From assembly GCF_016803395.1 (NCBI RefSeq), contig NZ_JAEVHL010000025.1, positions 1-47,082 of the forward strand: a stretch of DNA of 47,082 nt. The letters run 5' to 3'. Made by a program: the position numbers and the translations under genes. Below the pieces are notes generated by a model. That model did not search any database. It saw nothing but the letters and a program-made list of their open reading frames with translations, and had not been told where the DNA came from. Shown one piece after another: positions 34,382 through 43,903 of this stretch; the stretch's first letter is position 1, and the number at the start of each line of letters is the position of its first letter. This stretch comes from Micromonospora tarensis (GTDB lineage Bacteria; Actinomycetota; Actinomycetes; Mycobacteriales; Micromonosporaceae).

Positions 34382-34962
34382 AAACCGTTCGCAGGGTCGT
34401 CACCGGCTACGGGTCCGACGGCAGAGCCGTCGTCGTCTCCGACGAGCAAGTCGAGTCGACCAGTCCCGATCGAGGTGACAAATGGTCGATCTGGGCGGCT
34501 GACGGCCCGGTGCGGCTTCCCAACGACGGCTCTGCTCCGCCGTTCCAGGGGCCACTCCTGCCGGCGCCTGGCGGCTTCCACATCACCATGTTCACGCTGC
34601 CCGCGAACTTCAATCCAGATGAGTTGTGGGGCACCGACGACCCGGCCTTGCGTGAGCAGCTGTTCCAGGCCAGCATCGATCCGCAGACCCATCCACTCGT
34701 GCCGGATCCGAATCCTTACGGTTACGGCACCGCCAAAGGGGCTTCGGCCCTGCACACGACGGCCTCCATCGACTGCCTGATGCAGGTTTCCGGCGAAGCT
34801 GTCTTCGTTCTGGAGAACACTGAGATCCGTCTGCGCCCCGGCGACTGGTTGATCCTGAATGGTGTGCCCCACAGCTGCCGCAACGATCTCAACGAGCCAG
34901 CGGTCTTGGTCGGCGTCGTTGTCGGCGCCCATCACGACGGCGTACCACTGCGAGCCGCGTGA
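34378..34962 (+). CDS. Cupin-domain protein
   Basis: 194 aa. The cupin barrel spans about 120-190: SIDCLMQVSGEAVFVLENTEIRLRPGDWLILNGVPHSCRNDLNEPAVLVGVVVGAHH, with the second motif G-D-x6-G-x2-H-x3-N. The first motif lacks the usual HxH, so metal binding is uncertain. GTG 34378 overlaps the TetR stop as GTGA with AGGAG upstream, indicating translational coupling. Probably a small-molecule-processing enzyme controlled by the upstream TetR protein. Confidence 0.83.
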   Translation: MKTVRRVVTGYGSDGRAVVVSDEQVESTSPDRGDKWSIWAADGPVRLPNDGSAPPFQGPLLPAPGGFHITMFTLPANFNPDELWGTDDPALREQLFQASIDPQTHPLVPDPNPYGYGTAKGASALHTTASIDCLMQVSGEAVFVLENTEIRLRPGDWLILNGVPHSCRNDLNEPAVLVGVVVGAHHDGVPLRAA

Positions 34963-35654
34963 CCAAGTAAGGCCGAACGCGGGCCGGCGGCGGCCCTCGA
35001 GCCCGAGCAGGTGCCCGCCGACGACGAGCGCGGACCCGCGCTACGTCAGGATCTGGCGTGACTCGGGGTGATCGCCGCCCCGGCCCCGCGATCCCAGCAA
35101 CGTCGCCCTGGTGCCAAAGGCCGGCCCTCCGGACGGGTCTGCCGCCACGACGACCCCCAGCCGCCCATACGAAACAGGGTCTTAATCCACCCGATCAACG
35201 ACGACGCCGCGCTGCCGGTGAGCTGGCGGCGATGGAGTCCTGTGATTCAGCGCGCGACGGTAGTGCATAGCCACCGCGCTCATCTGCGATGATGCTCCGC
35301 TGTGGAACTGTATGGGCCGTTTCGGCGCGAGGCGATTGAGCGGGGCATTCCGGCAGATCAGGTTGTCACTTCGGACGCTTCTTGATGAGATTCGACGACC
35401 TGGCCGCCGGCCGCTTCGACACGATGCGCTCGTTCCCCGCGTTCACCGAGTAGGGCCATCTCACCGACTTCGATGCGGACCCCCAGCGGACCAGGCAGCA
35501 GCACGTCGGCGCACGCATCTGCCGATGTGCCTGCGGCGGCCTCGGGGGGTCGCATCGACGATTGTTTCGCTATGGTGTCCCGTCTGCACTCCCGTGCGCC
35601 CGTCTCCCGACGCTCGGGATAGCGTTTCATCACCTCTAGATGCAGGAGGCAAGT
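34963..35654. other. Decayed region without an intact gene
   Basis: About 690 bp with only short frames broken by stops, such as one reading ALEPEQVPADDERGPALRQDLA near 34996-35061, VELYGPFRREAIERGIPADQ near 35302-35360 and MRFDDLAAGRFDTMRSFPAF near 35384-35450. None can be assigned to a family with confidence. It looks like the remains of several genes. Confidence 0.45.
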
Positions 35655-36308
35655 GTGAAGCTTCTTCTCACGTCCGCAGGCGTCCAGAACCCGAGCATTC
35701 ACGATGCGCTGGTCGACCTGCTGGGCAAGCCGATCGCCGAATCCAGTGCCCTCTGCATCCCTACGGCGACCTACCCCATGGGTGGACCAGCCTCGGCCTG
35801 GCGCTTCATCACCGGTCAGACGCCGCTGCCCATGTCCGGCCTGGGCTGGAAGTCGCTGGGCGTCCTCGAGCTGACAGCGCTGCCCAGCGTCGGCGAGGAG
35901 CGGTGGGTCCCCTGGGTCCGGGAGGCTGACGTCCTGCTGGTGGGCGGCGGCGATGCGACGTACCTGTGCCACTGGATGCGGCAGTCCGGGCTGGCGGACC
36001 TCCTGCCGTCGCTGCGGGACACCGTCTGGGTGGGGTTGAGTGCGGGGAGCATGGTGCTGACCCCTCGGGTCGGTGCGGAGTTCGTCGAGTGGCAGTCCGC
36101 ACCCGACGACCGCACACTGGGGGTCGTCGACTTCTCGATCTTCCCGCACCTGGGTCTCGAGCCGGACAACACCATGGCTGGTGCCGAGAAATGGGCGGCC
36201 GAGATCGCGGGTCCGGCGTACGCGATCGACGACGAGACGGCCATCAAGGTGACCGACGGCGTCGTCGAGGTGGTCTCCGAGGGGCAGTGGAAGCTGTTCC
36301 CCGCCTAG
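35655..36308 (+). CDS. Peptidase S51 / type 1 glutamine amidotransferase-like protein
   Basis: 217 aa from GTG 35655, with AGGAGG five bases upstream. DVLLVGGGDATYLCHWM and the nucleophile elbow VWVGLSAGSMVLTP (Ser in GLSAGS) match the dipeptidase E/cyanophycinase S51 fold, followed by VVDFSIFPHLG, whose His is the expected base. It probably cleaves Asp- or isoAsp-peptides in the cytoplasm. Confidence 0.86.
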   Translation: MKLLLTSAGVQNPSIHDALVDLLGKPIAESSALCIPTATYPMGGPASAWRFITGQTPLPMSGLGWKSLGVLELTALPSVGEERWVPWVREADVLLVGGGDATYLCHWMRQSGLADLLPSLRDTVWVGLSAGSMVLTPRVGAEFVEWQSAPDDRTLGVVDFSIFPHLGLEPDNTMAGAEKWAAEIAGPAYAIDDETAIKVTDGVVEVVSEGQWKLFPA

Positions 36309-36401
36309 GGCGTGCGTCGACGTAGGTTGAAGCCGAGGTGGTGGTGGGTGGAGGATTTCCGTCGGCATGTCCTGTCCTGCCCGCGAGGCCGTCCGCCTGG
36401 C

Positions 36402-36755
36402 GTGCCGCGCTTGGACCTCGCGTTCGACTACGGTGCCTTCCCGGTGTGGGCCTGGGGCACGATTCCCGCTCACGGTGGTCGTTCTGGCCGCGAGGTCGTG
36501 GGGATGGTTCGCCCGGAGGAGCTGAGGCTCTCGGTGGAGTTGGCTACTGGGCTGCGTACGTGGTCGGACTGGATGGACATGCACAGCGAGTACGGCGGTG
36601 GTCGGCTCGCCACCGACGAGCAGTACCGGGCGTGGACGGAGCAGGGCCGGAAGCTGGCCCGGCAACTGGCAGAGGAGACCGGGTCGGCGGTCGTCTACCA
36701 GCACGATCGCGGCGAAGTCGATGTCAGTTGCTCGTACTGCGGCCACCGCGGCTAG
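36402..36755 (+). CDS. Hypothetical protein, about 117 aa
   Basis: The conserved-looking part is LDLAFDYGAFPVWAWGTIPAHGGRSGREVVG … RLSVELATGLRTWSDWMDMHSEYGGG, then a helix (YRAWTEQGRKLARQLAEETGSAVVY) and a C-terminal SCSYCGH pair. Family not recognised. The start is uncertain: GTG 36402 is chosen because upstream in-frame sequence is Arg-rich and non-coding in style; a start at 36312 would add 30 residues. Confidence 0.55.
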   Translation: MPRLDLAFDYGAFPVWAWGTIPAHGGRSGREVVGMVRPEELRLSVELATGLRTWSDWMDMHSEYGGGRLATDEQYRAWTEQGRKLARQLAEETGSAVVYQHDRGEVDVSCSYCGHRG

Positions 36756-36915
36756 GACCTCTGTTGGTGGAAAGCCCCTCGTCGATGGCGGCGCGGTGAG
36801 CGCCTGCTGCCGCGCTCAGCCGATCGGTTTCGACCGTGGCCGCCGCCTGCTCGGTCAGTGGCCATGAGTGGCTCTGTGGGGTTCGCGTCGATGCGCGAAG
36901 GCGCGTGTCGGGAAG

Positions 36916-37569
36916 CTACGACATCCCGGGCTTGCGGGCCAGCAGGCAGGCCTGCTGGACCTTCTCGCGGCCCTCCGGCTCGCGGAGCAGCCGGGCCTGT
37001 ACGACCAGCCCGGCCTCGCTCGACAGCTCGGCGATGTGGTCAGGTGACAAACGGTAGGCGTCGAGCGACAAACTGTGGCCGTACCCGTGCTCGACGTGCC
37101 GACGCTCGTTGCCGACTTGGAACGCGAGGAGCAGGTGGCCGCCAGGAGCCAGCACCCGGTGGAACTCGGTGAATACCACCGGCAACAGCTCCGGTGGGAT
37201 GTGGATGATGGAGTACCAGGCCACGATGCCGCCGACGGAGGCGTCCGCCAGGTCCAAGGCGGCCATCGAACCCTCGTTGAACCGCAGATCGGGGTATGTG
37301 CGGCGGGCCACCGCCACCATCGCCGGCGACAGGTCGATGCCGAAGGCGGTCAACCCCAGAGAGCGCAGGTGCGCGGTGATGCGGCCTGGACCGCAACCGA
37401 GATCGGCGACCGGTCCGCCACCGGCGGATTGCACGAGCTTCGCGAACGCCGCAAGCATCGCAAGGTCCAGCGGCGTTTCTGGCGGCTCGGCGCGCAAGCG
37501 CTTGGCATAGTCAACGGCGACGGTGTCGTAGGCCGCGCGGGTGGCGCTCAGGTAGGACGCCTCAGCCAC
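36916..37569 (-). CDS. Class I SAM-dependent methyltransferase
   Basis: 217 aa. Motif I VADLGCGPGRITAHLRSLG, motif II FGIDLSPAMVAVARRTYP, and FHRVLAPGGHLLLAFQVG form the Rossmann-like fold of methyltransferase domain 11/25. Start GTG 37569. Substrate unknown. It is 40 bp downstream of the GNAT gene on the same strand, so probably cotranscribed. Confidence 0.87.
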   Translation of the reverse strand: MAEASYLSATRAAYDTVAVDYAKRLRAEPPETPLDLAMLAAFAKLVQSAGGGPVADLGCGPGRITAHLRSLGLTAFGIDLSPAMVAVARRTYPDLRFNEGSMAALDLADASVGGIVAWYSIIHIPPELLPVVFTEFHRVLAPGGHLLLAFQVGNERRHVEHGYGHSLSLDAYRLSPDHIAELSSEAGLVVQARLLREPEGREKVQQACLLARKPGMS

Positions 37570-37609
37570 GGCGACGATCGTAGCTGGCTGTCGGCACTGG
37601 CCTTGCGGT

Positions 37610-38542
37610 CTAGGGCTGGACGTCGTTGGAGAGGTTGATCCGGATCCCCGTGTTGCGGTAACCGGCGCGACGGAAAGCGGCCGCCATAGGCGCGTTGCCC
37701 ATGTCGGTGGTGGCGGTGATGCGCGACTCCCCGTTGGCCGCGTGCAGGCGGGTGATCTCGGCGAGCACCTCGTCCACGTAGCCGCGCCCGCGGAACTCCG
37801 GCACCACCCCGAGATAGCCGACGTTCACGTTGTACGAGGTCGCGGAGGGAATCGCCATGCCCGCCACCTCCCCCTCGCGCGTGTAGGCGATCCGCCACCA
37901 CTCCCGCTTGCCCGGCGCCCGAAGATAGAAGTCCATCTCCTCGCGCGCGGTCGCGTCCACGCCCTTGGCGGCCAGGTTCGCGCGGGTCTGGGCGTCCAGG
38001 CTGCCCTCGGCGATCTTCCTGAACACCGCGAGGAACTCCTCGTCGGAGGCCTCGGCGAACCGCAGCCTGCCGACCGCGGGAGGCACCCCGTCGGCGGGTG
38101 CCCACTCGAACTGCAGCCGCTCCACCTCCCGGGTGAGGCCCGCTGCGTGCGCCGCCGCCCGCCGCCACTCCACGGCCGCCGAGGTGGCCGGATCGTCGCG
38201 CCAGCCACCGGCGACCATGATCCTGTACTGCACCGGCTCGGGGATCCCGGCCAGCGCGGCCCCTACCAGCTCGGCCGCCACGGCGGCACGGTCGCCCACG
38301 ACGGGATCCACGTCGAGGCAGTCGAGCGCGACCGGATGCGGGCTGCCCTTCGGCCCCCACCACAATGCCCGTCCCACGACCTGGCCGTCGTGCTCGGCGA
38401 TCCATGTCCATTCCAGCCGGTACATGCCCTCGGCCAGGTCAGCCAGGTAACGGTCGGCGGGGATCCACCCGACGGGCTCGGTCACGATCCACGAGGTCAC
38501 TCGGTCGAGGTCTGCGGGGGCACCAGCGCGGTAGGAGATCAC
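37610..38542 (-). CDS. GNAT N-acetyltransferase with two acetyltransferase-like domains
   Basis: 310 aa. The first half (about 1-140) is a degenerate GNAT domain (ISYRAGAPADLDRVTSWIV … WIAEHDGQVVGRALWWG). The second half (about 160-310) has VVPEFRGRGYVDEVLAEITRL, the acetyl-CoA loop, and TDMGNAPMAAAFRRAGYRNTG. This tandem layout is typical of actinomycete GNAT proteins such as Mycothiol acetyltransferase-like ones, but the substrate is unknown. Confidence 0.85.
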   Translation of the reverse strand: MISYRAGAPADLDRVTSWIVTEPVGWIPADRYLADLAEGMYRLEWTWIAEHDGQVVGRALWWGPKGSPHPVALDCLDVDPVVGDRAAVAAELVGAALAGIPEPVQYRIMVAGGWRDDPATSAAVEWRRAAAHAAGLTREVERLQFEWAPADGVPPAVGRLRFAEASDEEFLAVFRKIAEGSLDAQTRANLAAKGVDATAREEMDFYLRAPGKREWWRIAYTREGEVAGMAIPSATSYNVNVGYLGVVPEFRGRGYVDEVLAEITRLHAANGESRITATTDMGNAPMAAAFRRAGYRNTGIRINLSNDVQP

Positions 38543-38711
38543 CTGCAGAGGCTAACGAAGCTCAGCACCACGATCGTGCGGGCCGGGCAGGCTCCGCTCG
38601 CTCGGCTACCGCACGGCTCGCGGATGGAAGCGGAATTCCTCGTCGGACGGTCGTAGGCCGTCCAGCCCTCCCCGGACCGGGACAAGGTGGAGCGGGCCGC
38701 GACGCACTGCG

Positions 38712-38745
38712 TTGACCTGACAGCACCCCGTAGTTAGCGTTAACA
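38712..38745 (+). promoter_or_regulatory. Promoter with LacI-like operator before the GH43 gene
   Basis: TTGACC (38712-38717), a 17-bp spacer and TAGCGT (38735-38740) form a promoter. AGTTAGCGTTAACA (38732-38745) overlaps its -10 and matches 12 of 14 bases of the palindrome TGTTAGCGCTAACA found at 43816. A repressor here would block RNA polymerase directly. Confidence 0.65.
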
Positions 38746-38790
38746 AGCCGTTCACTTTGGAGCGAGCCCACGCCGGCCAAGGAGGATCAA

Positions 38791-41751
38791 TTGAGACTGC
38801 GACAGCGAAGGCCACGTCTCGGGTTGAGTCGGAAGGGTAGAGGTGTCGCCGTCCTGGCACTGGGTGCGCTGCTGTCGGTCTCGTTCGCGGCGACGCCCTC
38901 GCACGCTGCCGGGGACCAGCTGAACGAGGGTCTGGTGCACCACTTCGCCCTCGACGAGACCAGTGGGACGACGTTGGTCAACTCGGGTAGCGCGGGCTCG
39001 GCGGCGAACGCCACGCTGGTGAACCCCAGTAAGGCGACCTTGACCGGCGAAGGAGTCAGGTTCAACCCCGACTCCTACCAGGGCGCCCTGGACGGCGCGA
39101 ACGTGGCGCTGCCGAACGACATCACCGCCGGCATGTCCAACCTCACCGTCGACTATGACGTGTGGATCGACCCGGCGAACGTCGGCGAGCACCAGATGTG
39201 GAGTTTCGGCCGCAAGTCCGGCTCGTGCGACGTCGACACCGGCGCCGAGGGCTCCATCTTCGCGTCGAACACCCAGCGGTTCCGCGTCGCGGTGGGTCCG
39301 GCGAACCTGCAACAGAACCGGGTCCGCATGCTCGAGGGAGCGTGGACGCACGTCACCTACACCCAGTCGCTGAATTCGAACGGGACGAGCTGGACCGGCC
39401 GGCTCTACCTCGACGGCGTGCTGCACGCGACGTCGACGGACCTGACCACGGCGCCGTCGGTGAACGCCGCGGGGACCAATTGCAACTTCCTCGGTCGCTC
39501 GCAGACCTCGGGCCACTACTCGTTCCGCGGGACGATCCGGGACTTCCGGGTGTACGACCGGGCGGTGAGTCTGGACGAGACACTCGCGCTGGCGGAGCAG
39601 ACCGTCTCCGACGGCGTTCACGCTGACGCCGCCGCCATCGACCTCGGCCTGACCAGTGCGGTCGTACACGACATCGTGCTGCCCAAGGTGGGCTCCGTGG
39701 CGGGCTCGACCATCACCTGGACGAGTTCGGACCCGTCGGTCGTCGAGGTCCACACCCCGCCAGCCGTCCCCAGCGCACGCAAGGTCGCGGTGACCGGCAG
39801 GGTCACCCGGCCCACGCAGGGGCAGCCCGACGCGACAGCCACGCTCACGGCGACAGTTCGCAAGGGCGCCCAGGAGGTCACCACCCGGGAGATCCCGGTC
39901 GTGGTGAAGGCCGAGTTCGACGACGCGCAGGCGGTCGACCGTGACACCTTCGACCTGGCCCTGGACGCTACCGGCGCCGTACGCGGAAACCTCGACCTCG
40001 CTGCCAAGGGCGAGTTCGGATCCACGATCACCTGGAAGTCGACCAGCGGCCTCGTCACCCCGACGGGTGAGGTCACCCGCCCGGCCTTCGGCCATCAGGA
40101 TGTTGCCGCCACCCTGACGGCGACCATCACCAAGGGTACGGCCTCGCGGAAGAAGTCGTTCCCGGTGACCATCGCCGCCATGCCGCGTTCCGAGGAGTAC
40201 GAGCGGTACTTCATGGGGTACTTCAAGGGCGAGGGCATTGCCGACGGCGAGCAGATCATGTTCGCGACCTCCAACGGCAACACCGCCTTGGACTGGACCG
40301 GTCTGACCGGGGGCCGGCCGTCGCTCATCTCGCAGCTGGGCGACCAGGGTCTTCGTGACCCGCACATCGTCCGCTCACCCGACGGCGACACGTTCTACAT
40401 GATCGCGACCGACCTGAACTGGTACGACCAGGGCGGATACGCCATCAACGACACCCAGTACATCGAGGTGTTCGAGTCGCACGACCTGGTGCACTGGACC
40501 CCTCAGCGACATGTCAAGGTCGCGCCCGACAACGCGGGCAACGCCTTCGCGCCGGAGTCGCTGTGGGTCGAGGAGATCGGCGCCTACGTCGTGTTCTGGG
40601 CGCAGTCGCTGTGGAACGACCCGGTGAACCGCACCGGTCAGGGCAACGCGCAGATGTGGTACGCCACGACGCGGGACTTCCAGACGTTCTCCGCTCCGCA
40701 GGTCTGGCAGAACCCGGCTCCGCTGTCGCGGATCGACACGACAGCGATCCGGGTCGGTGACCACTACTACCGGGTGACCAAGAACGAGGCCGGCAACCAG
40801 GGCTCTGACATCTTCTCGGAGAAGCACACCGACTTCCTGGACAGCAACATCAACAACTGGACGTTGGTCGCGCCGGCTCTGGGGCGCACGACCTGGGTCG
40901 CCAACCAGGGGTACGAGGGACCTGTCATCTTCAAGGCCAACCCCGGTGACACCTCCTGCCCCGGCCAGTTCTACCTCTGGGGTGACCGGTACACGAACGG
41001 TGGCGGGTACCAGGCCGCGTGCCACGAGAACATCGAGGCTCCGACCTGGAACGCCAAGGCGATCACGATGACCAACGCGGGTGTCGTCCGCCCGCGTCAC
41101 GGCACCGTGATCCCGCTGACCGTCCGCGAGTGGAACGACATCCGCGGGATCCCGAACAGCGACGTCACGACCACCACCGAGGTGGCTGTCAAGCCGTACG
41201 CCAGTGGCGCCCAGACGACCACGGCCACCGCCACGGTCAGGGCGGCTGACGGGTTCGAGACCGGTGGTCAGGTGCGGTTCAGCAGCGGCTCGTGGTCGGC
41301 GCTCGCCCAGCTGAGCGACGGCGCGGCCACTGTCACGCTGCCGACGGGTCTGCCTGCGGGTGCCCGGGCGGTCGAGGCCGAGTACCTCGGCTTCGACTAC
41401 CTGAAGCCGTCGGAGGGTACGGCCTCGGTCGAGGTGCCCTCCGGCTCGGCCGCCGTCAAGGTCAAGGCGAAGGCCGCGCCGGCGTCGGTGGTCCGCGGCG
41501 GCACGTTCAAGCTGAACGTGACTGTCGGGCCGGCGGGCGGGCCGAAGCATCATGCTCCGACCCCGACCGGCGAGGTCACCGTCACCTTCGGCGGCACCGT
41601 GCGGGTCGTACCACTGGCGGACGGTAAGGCGGTCGTCGACCTGCCGACCGCCGAGCTGCGGCCCGGGACCTACCGGGTCCACGTCGCGTACTCCGGCAAC
41701 CCGACCTACCAGCCCCACGCCGCCGACCACCAGACGTTGAGGGTGCGGTAG
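38791..41751 (+). CDS. Secreted GH43-type glycoside hydrolase with LamG and Ig-like domains
   Basis: 986 aa from TTG 38791, which has AAGGAGG five bases upstream. Signal peptide about 1-37 (VAVLALGALLSVSFAATPSHA). LamG-like domain about 45-270 (LVHHFALDETSGTTLVNSGS). Two immunoglobulin-like stretches about 285-470 (ITWTSSDPSVVEV, ITWKSTSGLVTPTGEV). GH43 five-bladed propeller about 475-790, with base Asp523 in LRDPHIV and acid Glu709 in GYEGPVIFK. Two further Ig-like repeats lie about 800-986. It probably releases arabinose or xylose from plant polysaccharide outside the cell. It shares an operator type with the converging gene at 41853. Confidence 0.88.
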   Translation: MRLRQRRPRLGLSRKGRGVAVLALGALLSVSFAATPSHAAGDQLNEGLVHHFALDETSGTTLVNSGSAGSAANATLVNPSKATLTGEGVRFNPDSYQGALDGANVALPNDITAGMSNLTVDYDVWIDPANVGEHQMWSFGRKSGSCDVDTGAEGSIFASNTQRFRVAVGPANLQQNRVRMLEGAWTHVTYTQSLNSNGTSWTGRLYLDGVLHATSTDLTTAPSVNAAGTNCNFLGRSQTSGHYSFRGTIRDFRVYDRAVSLDETLALAEQTVSDGVHADAAAIDLGLTSAVVHDIVLPKVGSVAGSTITWTSSDPSVVEVHTPPAVPSARKVAVTGRVTRPTQGQPDATATLTATVRKGAQEVTTREIPVVVKAEFDDAQAVDRDTFDLALDATGAVRGNLDLAAKGEFGSTITWKSTSGLVTPTGEVTRPAFGHQDVAATLTATITKGTASRKKSFPVTIAAMPRSEEYERYFMGYFKGEGIADGEQIMFATSNGNTALDWTGLTGGRPSLISQLGDQGLRDPHIVRSPDGDTFYMIATDLNWYDQGGYAINDTQYIEVFESHDLVHWTPQRHVKVAPDNAGNAFAPESLWVEEIGAYVVFWAQSLWNDPVNRTGQGNAQMWYATTRDFQTFSAPQVWQNPAPLSRIDTTAIRVGDHYYRVTKNEAGNQGSDIFSEKHTDFLDSNINNWTLVAPALGRTTWVANQGYEGPVIFKANPGDTSCPGQFYLWGDRYTNGGGYQAACHENIEAPTWNAKAITMTNAGVVRPRHGTVIPLTVREWNDIRGIPNSDVTTTTEVAVKPYASGAQTTTATATVRAADGFETGGQVRFSSGSWSALAQLSDGAATVTLPTGLPAGARAVEAEYLGFDYLKPSEGTASVEVPSGSAAVKVKAKAAPASVVRGGTFKLNVTVGPAGGPKHHAPTPTGEVTVTFGGTVRVVPLADGKAVVDLPTAELRPGTYRVHVAYSGNPTYQPHAADHQTLRVR

Positions 41752-41795
41752 TCAGCACAGGGGACGCTGAGGCGCGCTGAAAAGCGCCACTCGAA

Positions 41796-41829
41796 GGAGC
41801 GGGCGAGATCATTTGATCTCGCCCGCTCC
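41796..41829. terminator. Bidirectional terminator between the two GH43-type genes
   Basis: GGAGCGGGCGAGATCA and TGATCTCGCCCGCTCC form a 16-bp perfect stem with a two-base loop (or 15 bp with ATTT). It sits between converging stop codons at 41751 and 41853, so it can end both transcripts. Confidence 0.88.
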
Positions 41830-41852
41830 CTGCTGCACACCCAGCAACCGAA

Positions 41853-43607
41853 CTATGGAGTGATCATGCCCTTTTCGACGGCCAGGTTGTAGTTCTCCCC
41901 GAACACGTTGAGTTCGTGGACTCCGACCTTGACCCTCTCGGTCGTACCCAGGACCTTCAGCCTGACCGCGTTCGTCAGCACCCGGTCGAAGGTGACGTAG
42001 TCAGCGGTGTACGCGGTGGTGTTCGTGCTCCTGTCGACCAGGGGCCGCCAGGTGTTGGTGGGGATGTCCTTGTACTCCAGCGTGTACCGCACCGCGTTGT
42101 CCCTGGTGAACGTGCGCCCGAGCTCCTTCCACTGGATCTGCGCGGCGGAGATGTGGAAGACGGTGCCGAAGCCCCTGATGTACGTGGGCGCGGTGTCGCT
42201 GTCAGCCGGCTCCCACCAGGTGGATAGGGAGCGGTCACTTCCGTAGTACGGGTTCCGCCCGGGCGCGTAGCTGCTTGCCCAGTACGCCTGGCTGTTGGTG
42301 GCCACATTGTAGAGTCCGACGTCGTCCCGGCCCGAGATCTTCTTCCCCGGGGCCAGTTGCGGCGTGTTGGACAACTCGCAATCGATTGCTCCCCGCTTCG
42401 GACCGGCGGGAATCACGTTGCAGATGTCCATTCCCAGTCGCCGCTCGAAGAACTCCTCGTACGCGATGACATAGGTGTAGAAGAACACCAGGTTGCCGGA
42501 CTTGTCGAGCACGAAGCTGCCGTGCCCGGCGTTCGGATACACCGCACTCGGGTGGTTGTTCCCGTATCCGATCGGGTTCTGCTGGGTGACCTTGAAGCCG
42601 GACAGCGGTTTGTCCGACGTCATCACACCGGTCGAGTACGTGGTGAACTCCGTGCCACCGGACGCGACCGAGAGGTAATACCTGTCCCCCAGCTTGAACA
42701 GCTGCGAACCCTCCACGTACCCGTGCGTGTAGGTCGCCTTGTTGTCACCGATGTGCTGCCACTCCTGGCGCGGGTCGAAGGTCCAGAGCACGACCGGGTC
42801 GCTGATGAGCTGTCGAGGATTGTTCGGGTCGAGTTCGGCACCCATGATCGGCGAGCCGATGTTGTACGTCAGGTACAGTCGACCGTCCGTGTCCAGGAAG
42901 AACTGCACGTCGCCAACGCTCAGAGTCTGGCCGGTCGGGCGCAGGAAATTCCCCATGCTGGTCCACGGCCCGGTGGGCGAGTCCGCTTGGTAGACCGGCG
43001 TGTTGTTACCGGCCATGTAGAATTTGTCGCCGACCTGCACGACGGTTGGTGCGACCAGGCCCAGGTTCATCTCATGGGGCGTCCAGGTGAGATAGTCGGT
43101 GGTGGACCAGACAGTGCGGTTGTTGTTCGGTGCGTTCTGCATGGCACCTGATGCATAGAGATAGATGGTCCCGTCGACGTTCAGGGCGGACCAGTCCGCC
43201 CCGGTCCGTGCGGAGTTCTCCGAGATCCTGGTGAAACCGACTGTGGATCGGCCCGCGAGCGTCCGCCCGGACGCTGCCGTCCACGTCTCCAGGTCCAGGC
43301 TGGCCGGGATTTGCGAAGTGTCTGCGACATTCTCGTCCGTGGGCGGCATCGACCCTACGATGTTGCGCACGGCCATCCCGGGCAGGTTGATCGGGTTCAC
43401 ATACGTCTGGGCCATGTCGACACCGGCCAGTGGCACCTTGGCGGACGGGGTTTGCGGTCCGACGCCCGGCGCCGGCGGGGGCACGGGCTTCTCCGCCGAG
43501 GCCGGCACGATCGGTGTCAGTTGACCGATCCCCATTCCTACCGCGAGAGCAAGGCCAATAGCCGCTAAACCTCGACGTCGCTTGCCGGGAGCCCACTCGA
43601 CAACCAT
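41853..43607 (-). CDS. Secreted GH43-type glycoside hydrolase with C-terminal discoidin-like domain
   Basis: 584 aa from ATG 43607 (AGGTGG six bases upstream). Signal peptide about 1-33 (RRRGLAAIGLALAVGMGIGQLTPIVPASA). Propeller domain about 50-400: DWSALNVDGTIYLYASG, LGLVAPTVVQVGDKFYMAGN, VGDVQFFLDTDGRLYLTYNIG, THGYVEGSQLFKLGDRYYL (candidate acid Glu in YVEG), with repeated DxD-type blades. C-terminal domain about 440-584 resembles an F5/8 (discoidin/CBM32) module: WWEPADSDTAPTYIRG … IQWKELGRTF … VGVHELNVFGE. Operators lie at 43632 and 43816. It likely acts with the GH43 gene on arabinan or arabinoxylan. Confidence 0.85.
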   Translation of the reverse strand: MVVEWAPGKRRRGLAAIGLALAVGMGIGQLTPIVPASAEKPVPPPAPGVGPQTPSAKVPLAGVDMAQTYVNPINLPGMAVRNIVGSMPPTDENVADTSQIPASLDLETWTAASGRTLAGRSTVGFTRISENSARTGADWSALNVDGTIYLYASGAMQNAPNNNRTVWSTTDYLTWTPHEMNLGLVAPTVVQVGDKFYMAGNNTPVYQADSPTGPWTSMGNFLRPTGQTLSVGDVQFFLDTDGRLYLTYNIGSPIMGAELDPNNPRQLISDPVVLWTFDPRQEWQHIGDNKATYTHGYVEGSQLFKLGDRYYLSVASGGTEFTTYSTGVMTSDKPLSGFKVTQQNPIGYGNNHPSAVYPNAGHGSFVLDKSGNLVFFYTYVIAYEEFFERRLGMDICNVIPAGPKRGAIDCELSNTPQLAPGKKISGRDDVGLYNVATNSQAYWASSYAPGRNPYYGSDRSLSTWWEPADSDTAPTYIRGFGTVFHISAAQIQWKELGRTFTRDNAVRYTLEYKDIPTNTWRPLVDRSTNTTAYTADYVTFDRVLTNAVRLKVLGTTERVKVGVHELNVFGENYNLAVEKGMITP

Positions 43608-43631
43608 CAGGTTCCACCTTCCGTCTAGGCG

Positions 43632-43645
43632 TATTAGCGCTAACA
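43632..43645 (-). promoter_or_regulatory. LacI-like operator, proximal site
   Basis: TATTAGCGCTAACA, 13 of 14 bases of the palindrome at 43816; its centre is about 32 bp upstream of the ATG at 43607. Confidence 0.72.
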
Positions 43646-43815
43646 ACGGGCAGCTGCGCCGACGTCCGGATAACCGGCCGAGCGTGGTCAATTGTTGGGG
43701 GTGAGGCATCCTCGATGCACGAAGGGTAGGAGAGTGCGCGTGATTAGACCTGTTCGACTTCCAGCGCACAGGTCCATCGGGTCGATCTCATCGGGGCGGA
43801 TCGGCGACCGGCTGC

Positions 43816-43829
43816 TGTTAGCGCTAACA
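43816..43829 (-). promoter_or_regulatory. LacI-like operator, distal site
   Basis: TGTTAGCGCTAACA, a perfect 14-bp palindrome typical of LacI-family repressors. It is 184 bp from the proximal site, so DNA looping is possible. The 43608-43903 intergenic stretch holds no other feature. Confidence 0.75.
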
Positions 43830-43903
43830 ATATTCCGGTGATGTTAACTGTGCTATCCGGAGCGTGTCAAGAGCGTCAATGCCGCGTGACTGGGCGAGCC
43901 GGT

